Assembly: GCA_963978545.1 (NCBI GenBank) | Contig: OZ021727.1 | Coordinates: 15,388,743 to 15,452,742, forward strand | Direction of reading: 5' to 3' | Length of the DNA stretch: 64,000 nucleotides | Source of the DNA: Linyphia triangularis | Taxonomy: Eukaryota; Arthropoda; Arachnida; Araneae; Linyphiidae | The notes under the pieces: generated by a model | Database searches by the model: none | What the model was told of the DNA's origin: nothing | What the model saw: the letters and a program-made list of their open reading frames with translations, nothing else | Translations under genes and position numbers: made by a program | Shown: piece after piece, positions 45,390 to 57,891 of the stretch | Position numbering within the stretch: position 1 is the first letter of the stretch | Layout: the number at the start of each line of letters is the position of its first letter

Positions 45390-47145
45390 TCAATATAAAT
45401 TTTGTGAACTATTTAATAAACACACATGTAGTTTCAATGCTTTGAGGATAACTGTTTGAAAATGCGGAACTCTTTTGAGACACCCTGTATTCATAAAACT
45501 GTTCCTGGATGAAATCAATGATAAGTTATAACCTGCTGCTTCATATTAAAACGCCCAGAAAAAAAACAATTTTCGTTTCAAACACTCACAATCCAATTTC
45601 CTTTAAAATATTCTGTTGCTTTAGAAGATACGAATTTCATAAAAATAAACTCTCCTACTGTTATTTCAGTCAGCGTCAATCTTTTTTCAATTAAAATAAT
45701 AATCGATTAACACCTAAGAATATGAACGTATCACTAATAAATATAAGCAATACTCTTTTAAATGTCAACCGAATCTTAAGGGTATGTATATCTTTTACAA
45801 TATTACAAAAAATACGGTACTTTTTCCTTAGACGGATACCAGATAAAAACCACCAAATTGCAGTGATAACTCACCCAAAATAACAACCTTCATATCATTT
45901 ACAATTCTTATAAACAAGCCGTTAAATGATTTTTATAACAACCCTATAACAGACCGTAATCATATAGGATTGGCGATACATTTATACCTTATTTAAACGT
46001 GTAAACATTTAAGCTTGGCGACAACTTCGCCAACTAGTACCCGTCTAACGGAAAAGTATCGAAATTACATATGTCAAATAACACATTCACTTGACATAGC
46101 GGTGTTTGTAAACGAAATCTGTTTGAAAAAGATTATGTATGCTCTCTTGAATTTATCTAGTACTAAATAACAACTCAATTTTATTTCAGTAGCCAGTTTG
46201 GCACTAAATCCTTCTTTACAAGTGATTCCTAAATACTTCAGATGCCAAGATGTCATAAAAAGTTTTACTGTTGAATCGATAAACTATTCTAAATGGTTTA
46301 CAGCTTCTGCTCCCAACCGATAAAAAACGTTTTGGTCACCTATCAATTCAAGGGTCCTCTGATCGAAACACTTCAAAAACTGACCCCTGAAAAATATACT
46401 ACCCTGTCACATCAAGAAGACCAAGACAAGAAAGAAATATTGTCTTTCAGATTCGCGCCAAAGATTTAGGAAGTTGGCAGTAATATATTCAAGAAAACTT
46501 TTATCAACTCAAGCTTTACTACTTGTTATTCCTGGAGCTCGTAAAGTGCCCTCAAGAGGCCATATTGTATTTCAATCATTGTTTTACGGGATGTTTATAC
46601 AAACTTCTTGAATTTCATGAACTTCGATTTTTAGTGATACATCTAAGTCGTGAATTACCTTCGTAGTGTGTAAATATAACGGAAATGTGATGGTAAAATG
46701 AGTACTGATAATTCGGTAAGTAGGAAATCCTAAGTAAGCATGCCAAAGTAGAAAATAAAATATTATTCATATAATATTTAAGTAATTTTGTGAGCTATTC
46801 ATAAAAGCTTTCAGAAAAATGATTGTATTGAATTTTTTATGGAGTTTGAGTTAACAAGAGATATACTGCGACAAACACCAGGGGTGTGTGTGTATGGGCA
46901 GGGGTTAGTTCTTTTTAACTAAATACGAAATGTAAAGAGGGTACTCTTCCGTTACACGGATACCATTTGGAGCAGTTGTCGCCATGCCTAAATAGTTACA
47001 AGATTAAATGACGCGTAAATGTATCGTCAAGCCTAATTCTTTACAGTTAGTTATGGGATTGCTATCGTAACCCTATAACGGTGTGTTAAAGGAATTATAA
47101 ATGATTTTAAGGTTGTTTGTTTTTATGAGTTATCGCTGCAATCCA
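45390..47145. other. no gene seen
   Basis: GAGACACCCTGTATTCA at 45478 resembles a mariner-type terminus, without a partner end. The rest is unremarkable. Confidence 0.45.
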
Positions 47146-47149
47146 TTAA

Positions 47150-47275
47150 ATTTTTATTTAGTTCTTTTTTAATTAATTTTTTTTAATTAATTAATAAATA
47201 TTTTACAAAACGATTTCTACTTGGGCTGTCAGTTCTGAAATTTTCAACACAAGTGGTTTTGGCATTCAAACTGAA
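47150..47275. repeat. single unit of the 16-kb tandem family
   Basis: Contains TAGTTCTTTTTTAATTAATT, AAAACGATTTCTA, GGGCT, CTGAAATTTTCAACACAAGT and GGTTTTGGC in the same order as the units at 16005-16910. Confidence 0.8.
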
Positions 47276-47901
47276 TAGTACCGTAGATAGAACAAAATTA
47301 GGTTAGTTACTATAGTCAACATGAAAGACGATAATTAGATAATAAGCGTGTTTCAAAAAAAAAATTAATTACTTTAAGTATCTCAAATTGTGGTTACGCT
47401 TATATGTCATTTCATTGTTCTAGTGGAAAGCTATGGATTCAATGTGCAAAATGACCATGTAATATTCCTCTTTTACAGAAACTCAAACATTGAAAGTGAA
47501 CTTACTACTAGTTCAAACAGCACCATCTTTAACATGCACATAAAATCAAAATAAAATGGCTGAATAATATTTGGAGATTATCGTTATCAATGTTTCAGAA
47601 ATTGCCTTTTAGAGGTTTGATAATTTCATGTGAACCCTGCATTCGTAGGTTGAACTACATGACTCTCAATCTGTGGAAAAGAGGAGAAATTAACCCCAAC
47701 ACATAATTAATGGCTATCTCAGAATAGGTTTTTGTGACTATGTGCTAGAAACAATAAAAACGAGGATTTCTGAAACTGTATTAAATTAAAAACCATTATT
47801 ATAAGTAACTTATTTAATTTAAATTTATAAAGCATTATCTAAAGCAGAAAATATAATCGTCAACGGCAAGAAGTGAGTACCGGCCTTAAAAACTTCTACT
47901 A

Positions 47902-48108
47902 GCAGTAGGTGGTATAAAAGCAGTACAGGACCCTATTGGCGACTTTTCTCTCTTTCCTACACGATGTCTCTTGGATTTCAATCTAGCAATCCTTGCAGCT
48001 TTGGAGATTATAATTTGTTTTGGCGCTTTGCTCTTGTAGGTCCGACCAGTTCAAACCGAGAAAAGTTGCCAATAGGGTCCTATACTGCTTATGTTCCGCA
48101 GTAGGCAG
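47902..48108. mobile_element. foldback element, ~50-bp arms
   Basis: Left arm 47902-47950 (CAGTACAGGACCCTATTGGC, GACTTTTCTC) and right arm 48058-48108 (GAGAAAAGTTGCC, AATAGGGTCCTATACTGCTT) are inverted copies with few mismatches, around a ~107-bp loop. Non-autonomous. No target duplication identified. Confidence 0.75.
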
Positions 48109-48173
48109 CAGAGGAGAGAAAGAGAGAGTTTACATGCGTTTTTATACCTATCTGCAATTTTTATCTTCAATTT

Positions 48174-48385
48174 GGTTAGAATGCATTATACCCCCCCCCC
48201 TTTTTTTTTGGGGGGGGAGGGGGATTTTGCGCTAAGTATGGTAACCAGGCGCCTATATGATTTCATTACAAATTGGCATCCACTTTGGCAAACCTGTAGT
48301 TCAATTCAGTAGTAGTGTCATTGCAATTTGGCGGCATTTTGCAAAGCCGCCAAAGGGGGGGTTGGGCGTATAACGCATTTTAACC
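48174..48385. mobile_element. short inverted-repeat element, 212 bp
   Basis: Ends GGTTAGAATGCATTATACCC and, reversed, GGTTAAAATGCGTTATACGC. Inside the left end a C-run, T-run and G-run follow one another (about 48191-48222), itself a hairpin; GGCGGC and GCCGCC also pair. No protein. It lies only 65 bp from the preceding foldback. Confidence 0.75.
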
Positions 48386-48389
48386 TGAA

Positions 48390-50225
48390 ATTTACATAAG
48401 GAATCGGGTTGATAGATATAAATTTGCATATAGAAAATATTCAAAACTATTAAATTTAAGGTTGAAAAGTCCTCCACTGGTAAACTTTATTACCCGTCTT
48501 TTAAGATGGTGTCTGATCTTACAAATAATTGAAAGAAAATTATTTAAAACTGTGTAGAGGAGAAATTAAAAGCATCTGAAATATGCGGGTCAAATCTGAA
48601 AATTATGAACAACGTAAATCTTATTAGGTATTGCCATTTAGATTAACAAAAAACACTTCTATAGTTGAGGCATGTTCGGTGGCGCAATGAGGAAAAGTAC
48701 TGGAAATAAACTAATTTACAAGTTATTTTTGGTATTATTGTACGTTCTGATAAAATTACAGTTCAATTCATTTCAAATGAACCTTAATAATAAAAATCGG
48801 TTAGTGATGGGTTTCACTTTTATAGACATTTCAAGAGATACAATGCTTTTCGTACTTTCCTAGGATAAATAATAATAATATAAATGGCACCAGCCTCTAT
48901 TAAAGCAATCGCACAAAACAGCAAAAATCATAAATATGGTTGTGCAATAAATCATACTTTTTTCTTCATTTAAACTTTCTTTAGGAGAATTCGAAATTTA
49001 AGACATCTACCTTTTTTTCCTATGTTTAAAAACACCTACTTTAAAGAACATTTTCTCAGCTATACACATACTTACTACTTTGAAAAAATTTACTATACAC
49101 TATTTGACATTTTGACATATTTTGAAAGTAGCATTTTTAAATACTTTGTTTTATTTCTGAAAAAAATTTAAATGTCTGATGTTCTATAGAATTTTCAAAA
49201 ATTGTCATTTTGGTGACAATAAAACTGTATAAAATCTTTAATTTTGAAAATATTAAAAATTCTGCACTCAAATTGTGAAAGGTATTGGTAAGAACATATT
49301 TTTAAAGTTTTAGGCATTTATATTTAGTAGATTTTTGAGTAAATGTTCCTTAAGTCACTCAAAATTACTGTTTGGAGATACGTACTGTTAAAGTTGAAAA
49401 CAAAACTACAAATCGATGTACTATACTTTTTTGAAAAATATATTAAAATAATACTTCTAATTTGCCGATAGTAACACTTTTTACACTGTCGGATTCAGAA
49501 TTCTATGCAGTTATTTTACATTATTATTCTCAAAATTGATTTTTTTTACTTTCTTAAACTCAGACACCCCTTAGTTAAAATAATATATCTACGTATGACA
49601 CATTAAATATAAAATCAAAACATATGTATTTTACTTAAAGGTGATATCAGGTATAAAAGAGTTAACATTAAAAGTAATATTTTCTTTTACCGTTATCAAT
49701 TTTTTAACAATAAAAACGTCTTCTATTCTCCAAAGTATATATAAAGAAGGAAATACTAGTCTATTTATATTATTTATTTACCTTATACTACTTATAAAAT
49801 GTGATTTATAGTCATGCCTTGTCCGTTTACGAAATATGGAATGTTCAAATCACATTCTGGAAAGCAAATTGCTTTCGTTGTCAACTAAGTGCCCTCTATA
49901 AATTCCGAGCATTTGCAGGGCAAATTTCCTTCTTTCGTAGGAAAAAAAAATATTCGCCTCTTCAAGGAGACCCCTCTATATTTTGAAAAAAACCTTGGAA
50001 ATACGCGGCGGTAATCAACAAAAGTTTTATAACATATAAAATGGCATCGCGGTTTGGTCAGGGATGGAACAACTTTTTATAGACATTCTAGAAAAAAAAA
50101 GGGGATGCCTATTTGTAAAATGTAGTCATGAAGTGGAAAATAAATATTACACTGGGAACTGGATTGCTAAACTTTTGTTTCAAACAAGATCTCTCGGAAA
50201 GAAATCCCTAACTTTGGCCGTCACT
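48390..50225. other. no gene seen
   Basis: AT-rich, unremarkable. Short frames at 48672-48863 and 49801-49986 show no motif. Confidence 0.5.
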
Positions 50226-50231
50226 GCGTAA

Positions 50232-51290
50232 CCGTGAGAGACAGAAAGAAGAGACCAGTAGTATGTTGGATAGATAGGTGTAGAATTTTAAAGGGAGTTG
50301 GTACCCAAAAATTTATAAATAATCTATTTTGAGTATATTAATGTTTATAAAATCGTTTATATAATATTGTTTATCAAAATTTAAATTATCCCCTTTAAAA
50401 GCACACTTCATTTGTAATAATACCTCAACTAGAAGAATTTTTAATAATTTTTTGAAGACAAAATTGGTAAATATTAGTGTTAGTAAAGTTTTCTTTAATA
50501 TGCATTTTTCTCAAAACTACATTTTTCTTTATTCGTATCCCTTTTTCTCAGAAATTGAGCAAACTTTATTCCTGAAATTTTTACCAAATGTTCCTTTTAT
50601 CTGTCTGTGTATACTGAAGTGAGATTTTGTTGCTAGTTTAAAAATAATTTTTATTTTGTCTTTTTTCGGCAAAAAAACAAACAAAAAAAAAACACTTATT
50701 TTTAGCAAATTTGAGAGATTTTCACGAAAATTCATTAAAAAAAAGTAAATAAGTCACAATCAAAAGCTAACTTCAGTAGAATCACAAATGTCTGCTAAAT
50801 GCAGTGAAAAAAAATAGGCTTCTATGTCAAATACTTTATGAGAAAATGGTACATGAAATGTGCCAAATTAACATTACCTGTACAGAGGGTCTCCAACTCT
50901 CCTTAAATACGTTAGTTTGCAAAATTGTTTGATAAAAGTAAATTTTTTAATGGCTGCATATGGTTTACCAATGAGGTTCTTTTTACGTTGGACGGATTTG
51001 TCAATAAACAAAACTGGTGGATATGAGGAACTTAAAAAATTATTTTAGAGTTTTTAAAACCACACCATTCTGCAAAAGTGACTATCCAAAATAACGCTAG
51101 CAGTGACCTTTTTATGAGAGAAACAACCCTAATAGCACACATCCTTCCAGGGAGGTCCCTAGGAAGTTCCCAGTCATCCCCGGGACTACGAATGACTTCC
51201 CAGGGACCTCCCTGGGAGGATCTGTGCTATTAGGGAATTAACTTATTCCACTATGTTCAGATTTTATAACAATTTATTGGCACATTTCAA
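50232..51290. mobile_element. hAT-like non-autonomous repeat, copy A, internally permuted
   Basis: Starts with a terminal repeat (GTGAGAGACAGAAAGAAGAG, GTTGGATAG), then carries the segment matching 53660-53740 plus 54830-55330, then the segment matching 53385-53660. In copy B these two segments come in the opposite order. It is interrupted by a palindromic MITE at 51127-51235. Confidence 0.6.
51127..51235. mobile_element. palindromic GC-rich MITE, 109 bp
   Basis: Left arm CCCTAATAGCACACATCCTT and CCAGGGAGGTCCCTAGGAAG; right arm, reversed, CCCTAATAGCACAGATCCTC and CCAGGGAGGTCCCTGGGAAG. Arms are about 45 bp with a ~17-bp centre. Copy B of the host repeat lacks it (GAAACAATAAACTC at 53607), giving an empty site and suggesting a 2-bp AA duplication. 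Confidence 0.85.
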
Positions 51291-51299
51291 TATTGTAAG

Positions 51300-52800
51300 T
51301 AATTTTGCTAGCCGATGTATTTAAAATTTAACCTACCACTTGACTATCATATATCTGATTGTTTCGTAACGATTCACTTGTGCCTGAAGTTGGTGGTCAT
51401 TTTTGTATTTGTATTTGCAACTATGTTATTCAAAGTTCCTTTCTTTACTTACTGAACTCCCTGTAAGTATATGACATATTTATGCCAGTTTTGTCAACAA
51501 TGTAACGTCAAACTTTAATTTAAATTCTTTCAACACAAAGTGATTTTCTGTTTTTGAATAATATGTTTATTAAGTAGAAGATCTATAGGTATATTGTGGA
51601 TGAGTGAAAGGATACGGAGTGAAATTATTTTTTGAATTTCATTAAATGTCTGCAGAATTTTTTTAAAGAAAATCTGCATTGGTCATTAGAAATTAATGAC
51701 CTTAAACTTTGAAAACAAAGATAATACACCTTCAAAGAGCGGAAGATTTTCCAGCAATACTTCTTAATCAGCTGGTAACGCTTCCAGTAAACGTAGGAAG
51801 GGTTTTTTTCCCCCCAAGATGGCGTATCAATAAAAATGCAATAAAAAGCTGCAATATATGTTTTATTCTTTCTGGTCCGACCTTGGATTGGGGTCCAACC
51901 AGAAATTACGTTATATTGGTGATTTCAGAAAATAAACTAAAGAACAAAACTTTTTTTAAAAAATCCTTAATAATCTAAGTTTTAAAGTAAGTGTAAAATA
52001 AATATGTTTCTTATCAAACTTAGTTAATTTTCTTCATTTTCGTCCTCTCCTTTAATTCCAAGTTAATCGTTTATTTCAAAATATCCTCCAAACTTTAATC
52101 AAAATTAATTAAATTAAACGAACTTTTAATTAAAAAATTATAATAAGTGTCCTTTCTAAAAACTGCTTTTTATTAATAAATGATCCATCGTAAATTGTTA
52201 AAGTATGTATTGGATTAGGTTTTAGAGTATTAAATAATTATAATGGTGTGTTATTCCAATGTCAATATTATTCCTTAATAACCGAAGTTCTGGTAGGGGT
52301 AAAATATATATAAGATAAATAAAATAAAAAAATAAATAAATTTTGATTTTTAATAGGAAAATACAATCTTTAAGTATGACTTGATATTCCTCTGAAGAAA
52401 AAACAATTTAGAGTCATTTGTTAATTTTGAAAAATTTAAATCGGAGAATATGAACGCAAGTTTCAAAAATACATTAATTTTTATGAAATTTGAAATTAAT
52501 TTACATTATGCTTCACTTTATCACAATTTGTTTACTATTTCCACACACACATCTCCAATTTAAATACGAATTTGAAGAGGAGGTTATATATTTCAAAATA
52601 TGTTATCAAACAAACACACAATTTTATCGGATTTAACTTCTATATCTCTACCGTACACACTCACAAGCAAAATATACACACATATAGCAAACAAGCATTT
52701 AACAGGATCCTGTAACCATTCCTTTCACCCAATCAATACAACTACTTTTCCCCATATTAAAAACCCTTAACCTAACAATCCAAAACACCATCCCACGTTT
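51300..52800. other. no gene seen
   Basis: A short palindrome, TTTCTGGTCCGACCTTGG... with GGGTCCAACCAGAAA, lies at about 51869-51906. The 89-codon frame at 51709-51978 spans it and is not supported. Confidence 0.45.
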
Positions 52801-52812
52801 AATTTCTTTTAT

Positions 52813-53055
52813 TTGCAACACAAACACTACACGGAATTAAAGAATCTAATAAACGATTTAGAAGGAAGACTTCTCAGAGAGCACTATTCAATTATTCAGC
52901 AAGAAACTATTCTGGAAGACTTTAATCAAAGAAGGACAGTCACCTTGATGTTTGGGACCTCGTGTCTGCCTCGAAGTCACCGTGACTTTTTGAATGGGAA
53001 AGGACAAGATTCTGAAAGGGGGAAGAAGAAAGGAATCTTTTCGCTTTTTGGCTGA
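52813..53055 (+). CDS. hypothetical 80-codon frame, possible exon
   Basis: Starts at TTG (MQHKHYTELK...), has a short heptad-like stretch (LKNLINDLEGRLL) and a basic end (GKKKGIFSLFG) before TGA. It is less AT-rich than its flanks and uses varied codons. No acceptor AG sits at its start, no partner exon or domain was found. It may be a real small gene, an exon, or chance. Confidence 0.25.
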   Translation: MQHKHYTELKNLINDLEGRLLREHYSIIQQETILEDFNQRRTVTLMFGTSCLPRSHRDFLNGKGQDSERGKKKGIFSLFG

Positions 53056-53739
53056 TAACTCAACGGTTAGAAAGTTAGCCAGACTATTTTAAGTGGGTAT
53101 CCGCAAATAATTCTTTACGGTAGAAATAGTTTTCTAAAACATTCTTTTTAACTAAACTTTTTTTTTTTCAGTATAAAATATGGTACTTAAATGGTATTGA
53201 GGTGGTAAGTTTATAATGATTTCCAAAGGATAATTATAACCTGAGTATTATCAGAATGTGTGGTTTCTACAGAAAGCAATCTTGAATTTAGAAATGACGT
53301 AGTTGAGAAACAGTGAGACAGCTTGAGACAGGGAAAGGAAAGAAGTGGTGTTTTGGATAGCCAACTGTGGAATTGTAAAAACACCAGGTTTACAAAAAAA
53401 TTTGATTGGAGTAAATTTGATGATGACTAAATGTGGTTTACTGTTGAGGCACATTTTCATATGAACTAATTTGTCAGTAACAAATTTTGTCAATATGTGT
53501 TACAAAAAACAAGTATGTATGTCTTGAAACCCACGGTATTCTGAAAAAGTGACATTTTGGACCGCACTATTCAGTTACGAAATCATAGGGTACTTTTTCA
53601 TGATGGAAACAATAAACTCAATCCGCTATATTCAGATTTTACAACAATTTGCTGCCACATTTTAATGGAAGTTGGTACCCAAATATTTATTAATAATTGA
53701 TTTTAAGTTTGTTGTTTATCAAAATTTAAATTCTCACCT

Positions 53740-53743
53740 TTAA
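53740..53743. repeat. TTAA target duplication, left
   Basis: TTAA at the left junction of the nested element; the matching one is at 54828-54831. The uninterrupted copy has a single TTAA at 50395-50398. Confidence 0.85.
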
Positions 53744-54085
53744 GGCTGTATTCTACTGTAGAATTTTGAAAAAATCGAATTTTTTTTTTCATGTTTTCAA
53801 AGTTTAGATATTCAAAAATATGTCATTAAAAGGATTTTTCAAAATTCCTATTATTTCATGAGTTATAGCCGTTTTAGTGACGTGGCATCGGTTCCGGTCC
53901 GACCGCTACAAGTTAACAAAAGACGGTAGGCGTTCCCGAGTCCCTACTTATGTCATTAATGAGCATTTTAAAGTAGAGGAAGGATTCTTCTTATATGGAG
54001 CAGGAATCGCCGATTAAAAATATGTAAGTATTCTGTACCATTCTATAAGTAAAATTGTTGAAAACTTGTCTCAAAACTTTGAACG

Positions 54086-54097
54086 CGTTTTTCTCGG
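54086..54097. repeat. SINE copy 2 target-site duplication, left
   Basis: CGTTTTTCTCGG, repeated at 54274-54285. Confidence 0.88.
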
Positions 54098-54273
54098 TTG
54101 GTTGTATTCAGATTATCTGGCGCCGTCAGCAACACGAGGGCTATAATGCGCCGAAACTTTCGTCATTAGACAAGCCAACATACATTTACAAACACCCATG
54201 CCTGCGCGGGACTCGAACCCGCAACCTCGCGGTCTAGAAGCCAGCACGCTAACCACTATACCGTTTGGTCGGC
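54098..54273 (-). mobile_element. tRNA-derived SINE, copy 2
   Basis: Same family and orientation as 12828-13009, about 90% identical by eye. It keeps the CpG-rich forms (GCGCGGGACTCGAACCCG, CTCGCGGTC), so it looks younger or less decayed. It has an intact B box, GGTTCGAGTCC on the minus strand, and an A-box-like TAGTGGTTAGCG. A 12-bp target duplication flanks it. Confidence 0.9.
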
Positions 54274-54285
54274 CGTTTTTCTCGG
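54274..54285. repeat. SINE copy 2 target-site duplication, right
   Basis: Exact repeat of 54086-54097. Confidence 0.88.
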
Positions 54286-55399
54286 AACTACTTTTTTCGA
54301 GCTGGCGGTAAGGATATCTCGAGTTCTAATGAACTGATTTACTTCAAATTTGGAGAGGATGTTCTCTATACATCGCTTCATCTCGTGAATCCTGCCCAAA
54401 ACTATAACTTCTCATTTAGTATTTTTAAAAAATTCGGAATTGTTAAAAAAATATGAAAAAAATATTTTTTTTTCAAACTGCCGCCATTTAAAAAAAAAAA
54501 AAAAATTTAACTTATTCAAGGGTTATACGATAGCGGCATCTATAATAATTAAGAATCCGTCTGTTTTTTATGTTTCAGATCACCAGGAGGGTTGGAATAA
54601 TGCACGCCAGGACACCCTCTTTTTTTTTTGACCCCCCCACTTTGACTGCTCATAACTTTGTCAATTTTAATTATTTTTTTTTAATAATTTTTTTATGTAA
54701 TAATAAAACATCAATAAACAAATAATAAAAAAAATTGATGATAAAAATATTTTTTGTTTCCTTGGTTAAAATTTTTTTCCGCTTCAAAAACCGGGCTAAA
54801 TTCATGCCTCTACAGTAGAATACTCCCTTAAAAATATACCTCCTTTGTAATAATACCCTAACTAGAAGTATTTTTAATATTTTTTTAAAAACAAAATTGA
54901 TAATCATTATTCCAAGTAAAGTTTTCTTTAAAATAAGTTTTTCTCAAAACTACATTTTTCGTTATTCATGTACCTTTTTCTCAGAAACTGCGCAAAATAT
55001 CTTTCCGAAATTTTTACCACTTACTCCTTTTATGTATATGTATATACTAAAGTGAGATTGTGTTGTTATTTTAAAAATATTTTTTGTTTTGGCTTTTTTC
55101 GAAAAAACAAAACAAAAAACTTGTGATTTTAAATAAATTTGATTTATTTTCACAGAAATTCATTTAAAAAAAAAAGTAAGTAAATGAATCGTAATCAAAA
55201 GCAAACTTCAGTAAAATAACAAAAATGCCCTGAAAAAAAATAGGGTTTCTATGTCAAATACTTTCTGAGAAAAAGCTACATGAAATATGCCAAATTAACA
55301 TCACAGGAACAGAGGGTACAAACTCCCTTTAAAATTCCATGCCTGTCTATCCAACAGAACACTTGTCTCTATTATCCATCTCACACTGTTAAGCAGTTA

Positions 55400-57810
55400 T
55401 GTAATTTCAAAAATAGGTAGTTCTTTCTGAAAGACTATAAATGTAAAAATAACAAAAATGCTTGTATAGTTTACTCAGACTGACTCTTATTGAAATGTGA
55501 TTCAATTACTTTGATACCTAGTTTTATATCACCTAATAATTAACAACTCTAAATGTTGAGGATAGTTAATTAGTTATATGAGTGTAGATTAGTAAGATCA
55601 GTTGTTGAGTAGTGGATAGATTACGAATGGAAAAGGAAATGAATAGTCTAACCTCGTTTTCAAACTGTGAGAACAACAGATTTTTTTTAAATTTAAAAGA
55701 GTTTTAGTTAAGTTATAATATTGGTATTATTAGTGAATTTTTCTTATTGTTTTTACAATAATGAAGTTTTCACACGTAATCTTTTCTGGTAGTTTTGTTA
55801 TTGTCATTAGTATTTGAAGTTTGTTTATAATTATTGAATGTGTTTTTAATATTTGATTTGCAAGAGTTTAATCTAACTTATAATAAAAACAAAAATGTTA
55901 AACTAAATATGTTTAACAGTAACAATTTATGTTCTGTTCCTTAGTATTTTAGAGACAAAAAAAAATGTTTTTTCATTGTCTAAACATTTGTATAATATTC
56001 CTGGTGGTGAAAAGACCTGGAAACATATCTCAGAACTATTCATACATTTTTTACTGTGCTTTTAAAAAAAATTATATTTTATAAAATTTTAAAGTTTTTG
56101 CTACTTTTAGCACTTTAAAGAAAAGTTACTAACTTGTAATAGAATCAAGGATTTTTACATATTAAAAAAACAATCCTGAAAGCCCAACAAAGATTGAAAT
56201 ATATTTTAGCTCTGTATTAGTATGTTCTTTGTAAAGATTCGTGTTTATAAAATTTTATAAATAATTTTCAATCACCTATATGTTTGCATAGGATAATTAA
56301 TCAAAGTATTACATTCGTTTAAAAAAAAATCTTTTTTTCTTCTTTCTTTATGTTTTTTGTATTTCTCTACATTTTGGAACTCTCTGATTTCAAAAAAGTG
56401 GTCCAGAAGAAATTTTTTTCCGTGTGTACGTGGTCAGCGTAAAATTGACCTACGATGTTTAAATTTTGTGTGCGGGTTAATGATGGCCATGGAACCTACC
56501 GTTATGGTTTTCATCAAAATCGAGTATGTTTTATGAGACTAGGCTATTACGTATTCTGGTTCAATGACGCATAATGGCCAAGTCACACAAGCATTTTTGT
56601 TGCTAGATATTTAGGCCTATGCAGAGGAATCTTGACTTTGAGAAGAATTTTTACTAATTTTCATTGCCCGTAATTTACAACAACTTTAAACTTGGCTCTA
56701 CTTTAGATCTCAATAACTTTTCACGGCCATAATCATTGCATGAAGAACTTGGCGCCTTTTTACAGAGTTGTTTTTGATGAGATTCCACTTCATTTTTAAG
56801 GTACTAATTTTAAATTTAATAACTTATTTGAGCAACAAGAACTAATTTTAAAATGCTTAGTTTTCATAGTTTTTAAACTTGCATGAAAACTTACTGGGAT
56901 TGAAAGGGTTAGCATACACTTTTTTTTTTTTTTTTTTAACTTATTATACAGTCGACCGCCGACAAACTTTGTGTTTGTGGTCAACTATGAGAACTATATA
57001 ATTAGCCGACTCCTTTATTCTTTTAATTATTATTTGGTTTTAATGAAGTTTTAAAAAAACGTTCGTAACAACATCCAATTAGTTGAGAATTACACGAGAT
57101 TTTTCTAAGAAAGTCAAATTTTCCGGCCACAGTCCATGACGTATTTATACATTCAATATAAATGATAATAGAAAATTTCTATAAATAAATAGTTTATTCA
57201 GATATGCAAAAAAATAGTTGACAAAAGGGGCGTAGGCGATAAGATACCACCAATGGTCAATTTTATAATGCCAAGTACACTTTTTTTTTATTATTTCATG
57301 ATTTTAGATTCTTTGCGGCTTGTGGTGAGTATTTCCTCGATTTATATACACTAAGAGCTGTTAGTATTCTATGTTTTATAATTGTAACCCCAAAAGAAAT
57401 GTATTAGAATTGCGATTCAAATGTTTCGAACATTGCCCTCTTTAGAGGATTCGGAGAGGAAATCTCCATTTTTGGATTTGTTGTCTTTGTATTCATGTTA
57501 TACCTTACAAGCATACCACATTTCATAGTTCTAGCTCTGATAGAAGTACTATAATAATTCGATGATCAGTAATTGAGTTTTGGGTGGATTTCAAAATATG
57601 TCGTGTTCTATCGTTTTCGAATTTTTATATCAACCAATACATTTGGAGACTTTAAACTTAAGGGTCTTACTGAAAAGTGGCTAACATCTACCCGTAAAAA
57701 AAGTTTCAGCTCTTATACATATTGTAATACGCAGTTATGAGAGGTCATAATACTGCTGAGTGTTTTTCGGTAAAAGATGGCTGGCAATGAACTTGACAGA
57801 CTATACCAAT
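55400..57810. other. no gene seen
   Basis: AT-rich sequence; a somewhat more balanced stretch at about 56400-56780 holds no frame worth calling. T-run at about 56920-56937. Confidence 0.45.
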
Positions 57811-57817
57811 GATTCTT

Positions 57818-57891
57818 TAATTAAATAATTGTATCGCTAATTAAATAATTATATTTCTAATTAAATAATTGTATCTCTAATTAAATATTTA
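57818..57891. repeat. tandem repeat, four units of ~20 bp
   Basis: TAATTAAATAATTGTATCGC and close variants follow one another four times. Confidence 0.88.

Larger units (their letters stand above)
53744..54827. mobile_element. TTAA-flanked non-autonomous DNA transposon, 1,084 bp
   Basis: Ends GGCTGTATTCTACTGTAGA and, reversed, GGGAGTATTCTACTGTAGA (17 of 19 identical). Flanked by TTAA on both sides, the target duplication of piggyBac-type elements. Copy A of the host repeat gives the empty site. No transposase frame is seen. It contains a SINE at 54098-54273; without it and its target duplication the element is about 896 bp. Confidence 0.82.
53311..55388. mobile_element. hAT-like non-autonomous element, copy B, carrying nested insertions
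   Basis: Ends CAGTGAGACAG and CTCACACTG (inverted), with related terminal regions of about 70 bp (TTGGATAGCC... against GTCTATCCAAC). CAGTG/CACTG termini are typical of hAT. The flanking octamers TTGAGAAA and TTAAGCAG agree at 5 of 8, perhaps a decayed 8-bp duplication. Removing the insert at 53744-54827 and one TTAA leaves about 990 bp. No transposase is present. Confidence 0.6.

Noticed and set aside
54200..54273. tRNA gene on the minus strand
   Set aside because: Same SINE head as at 12.9 kb.
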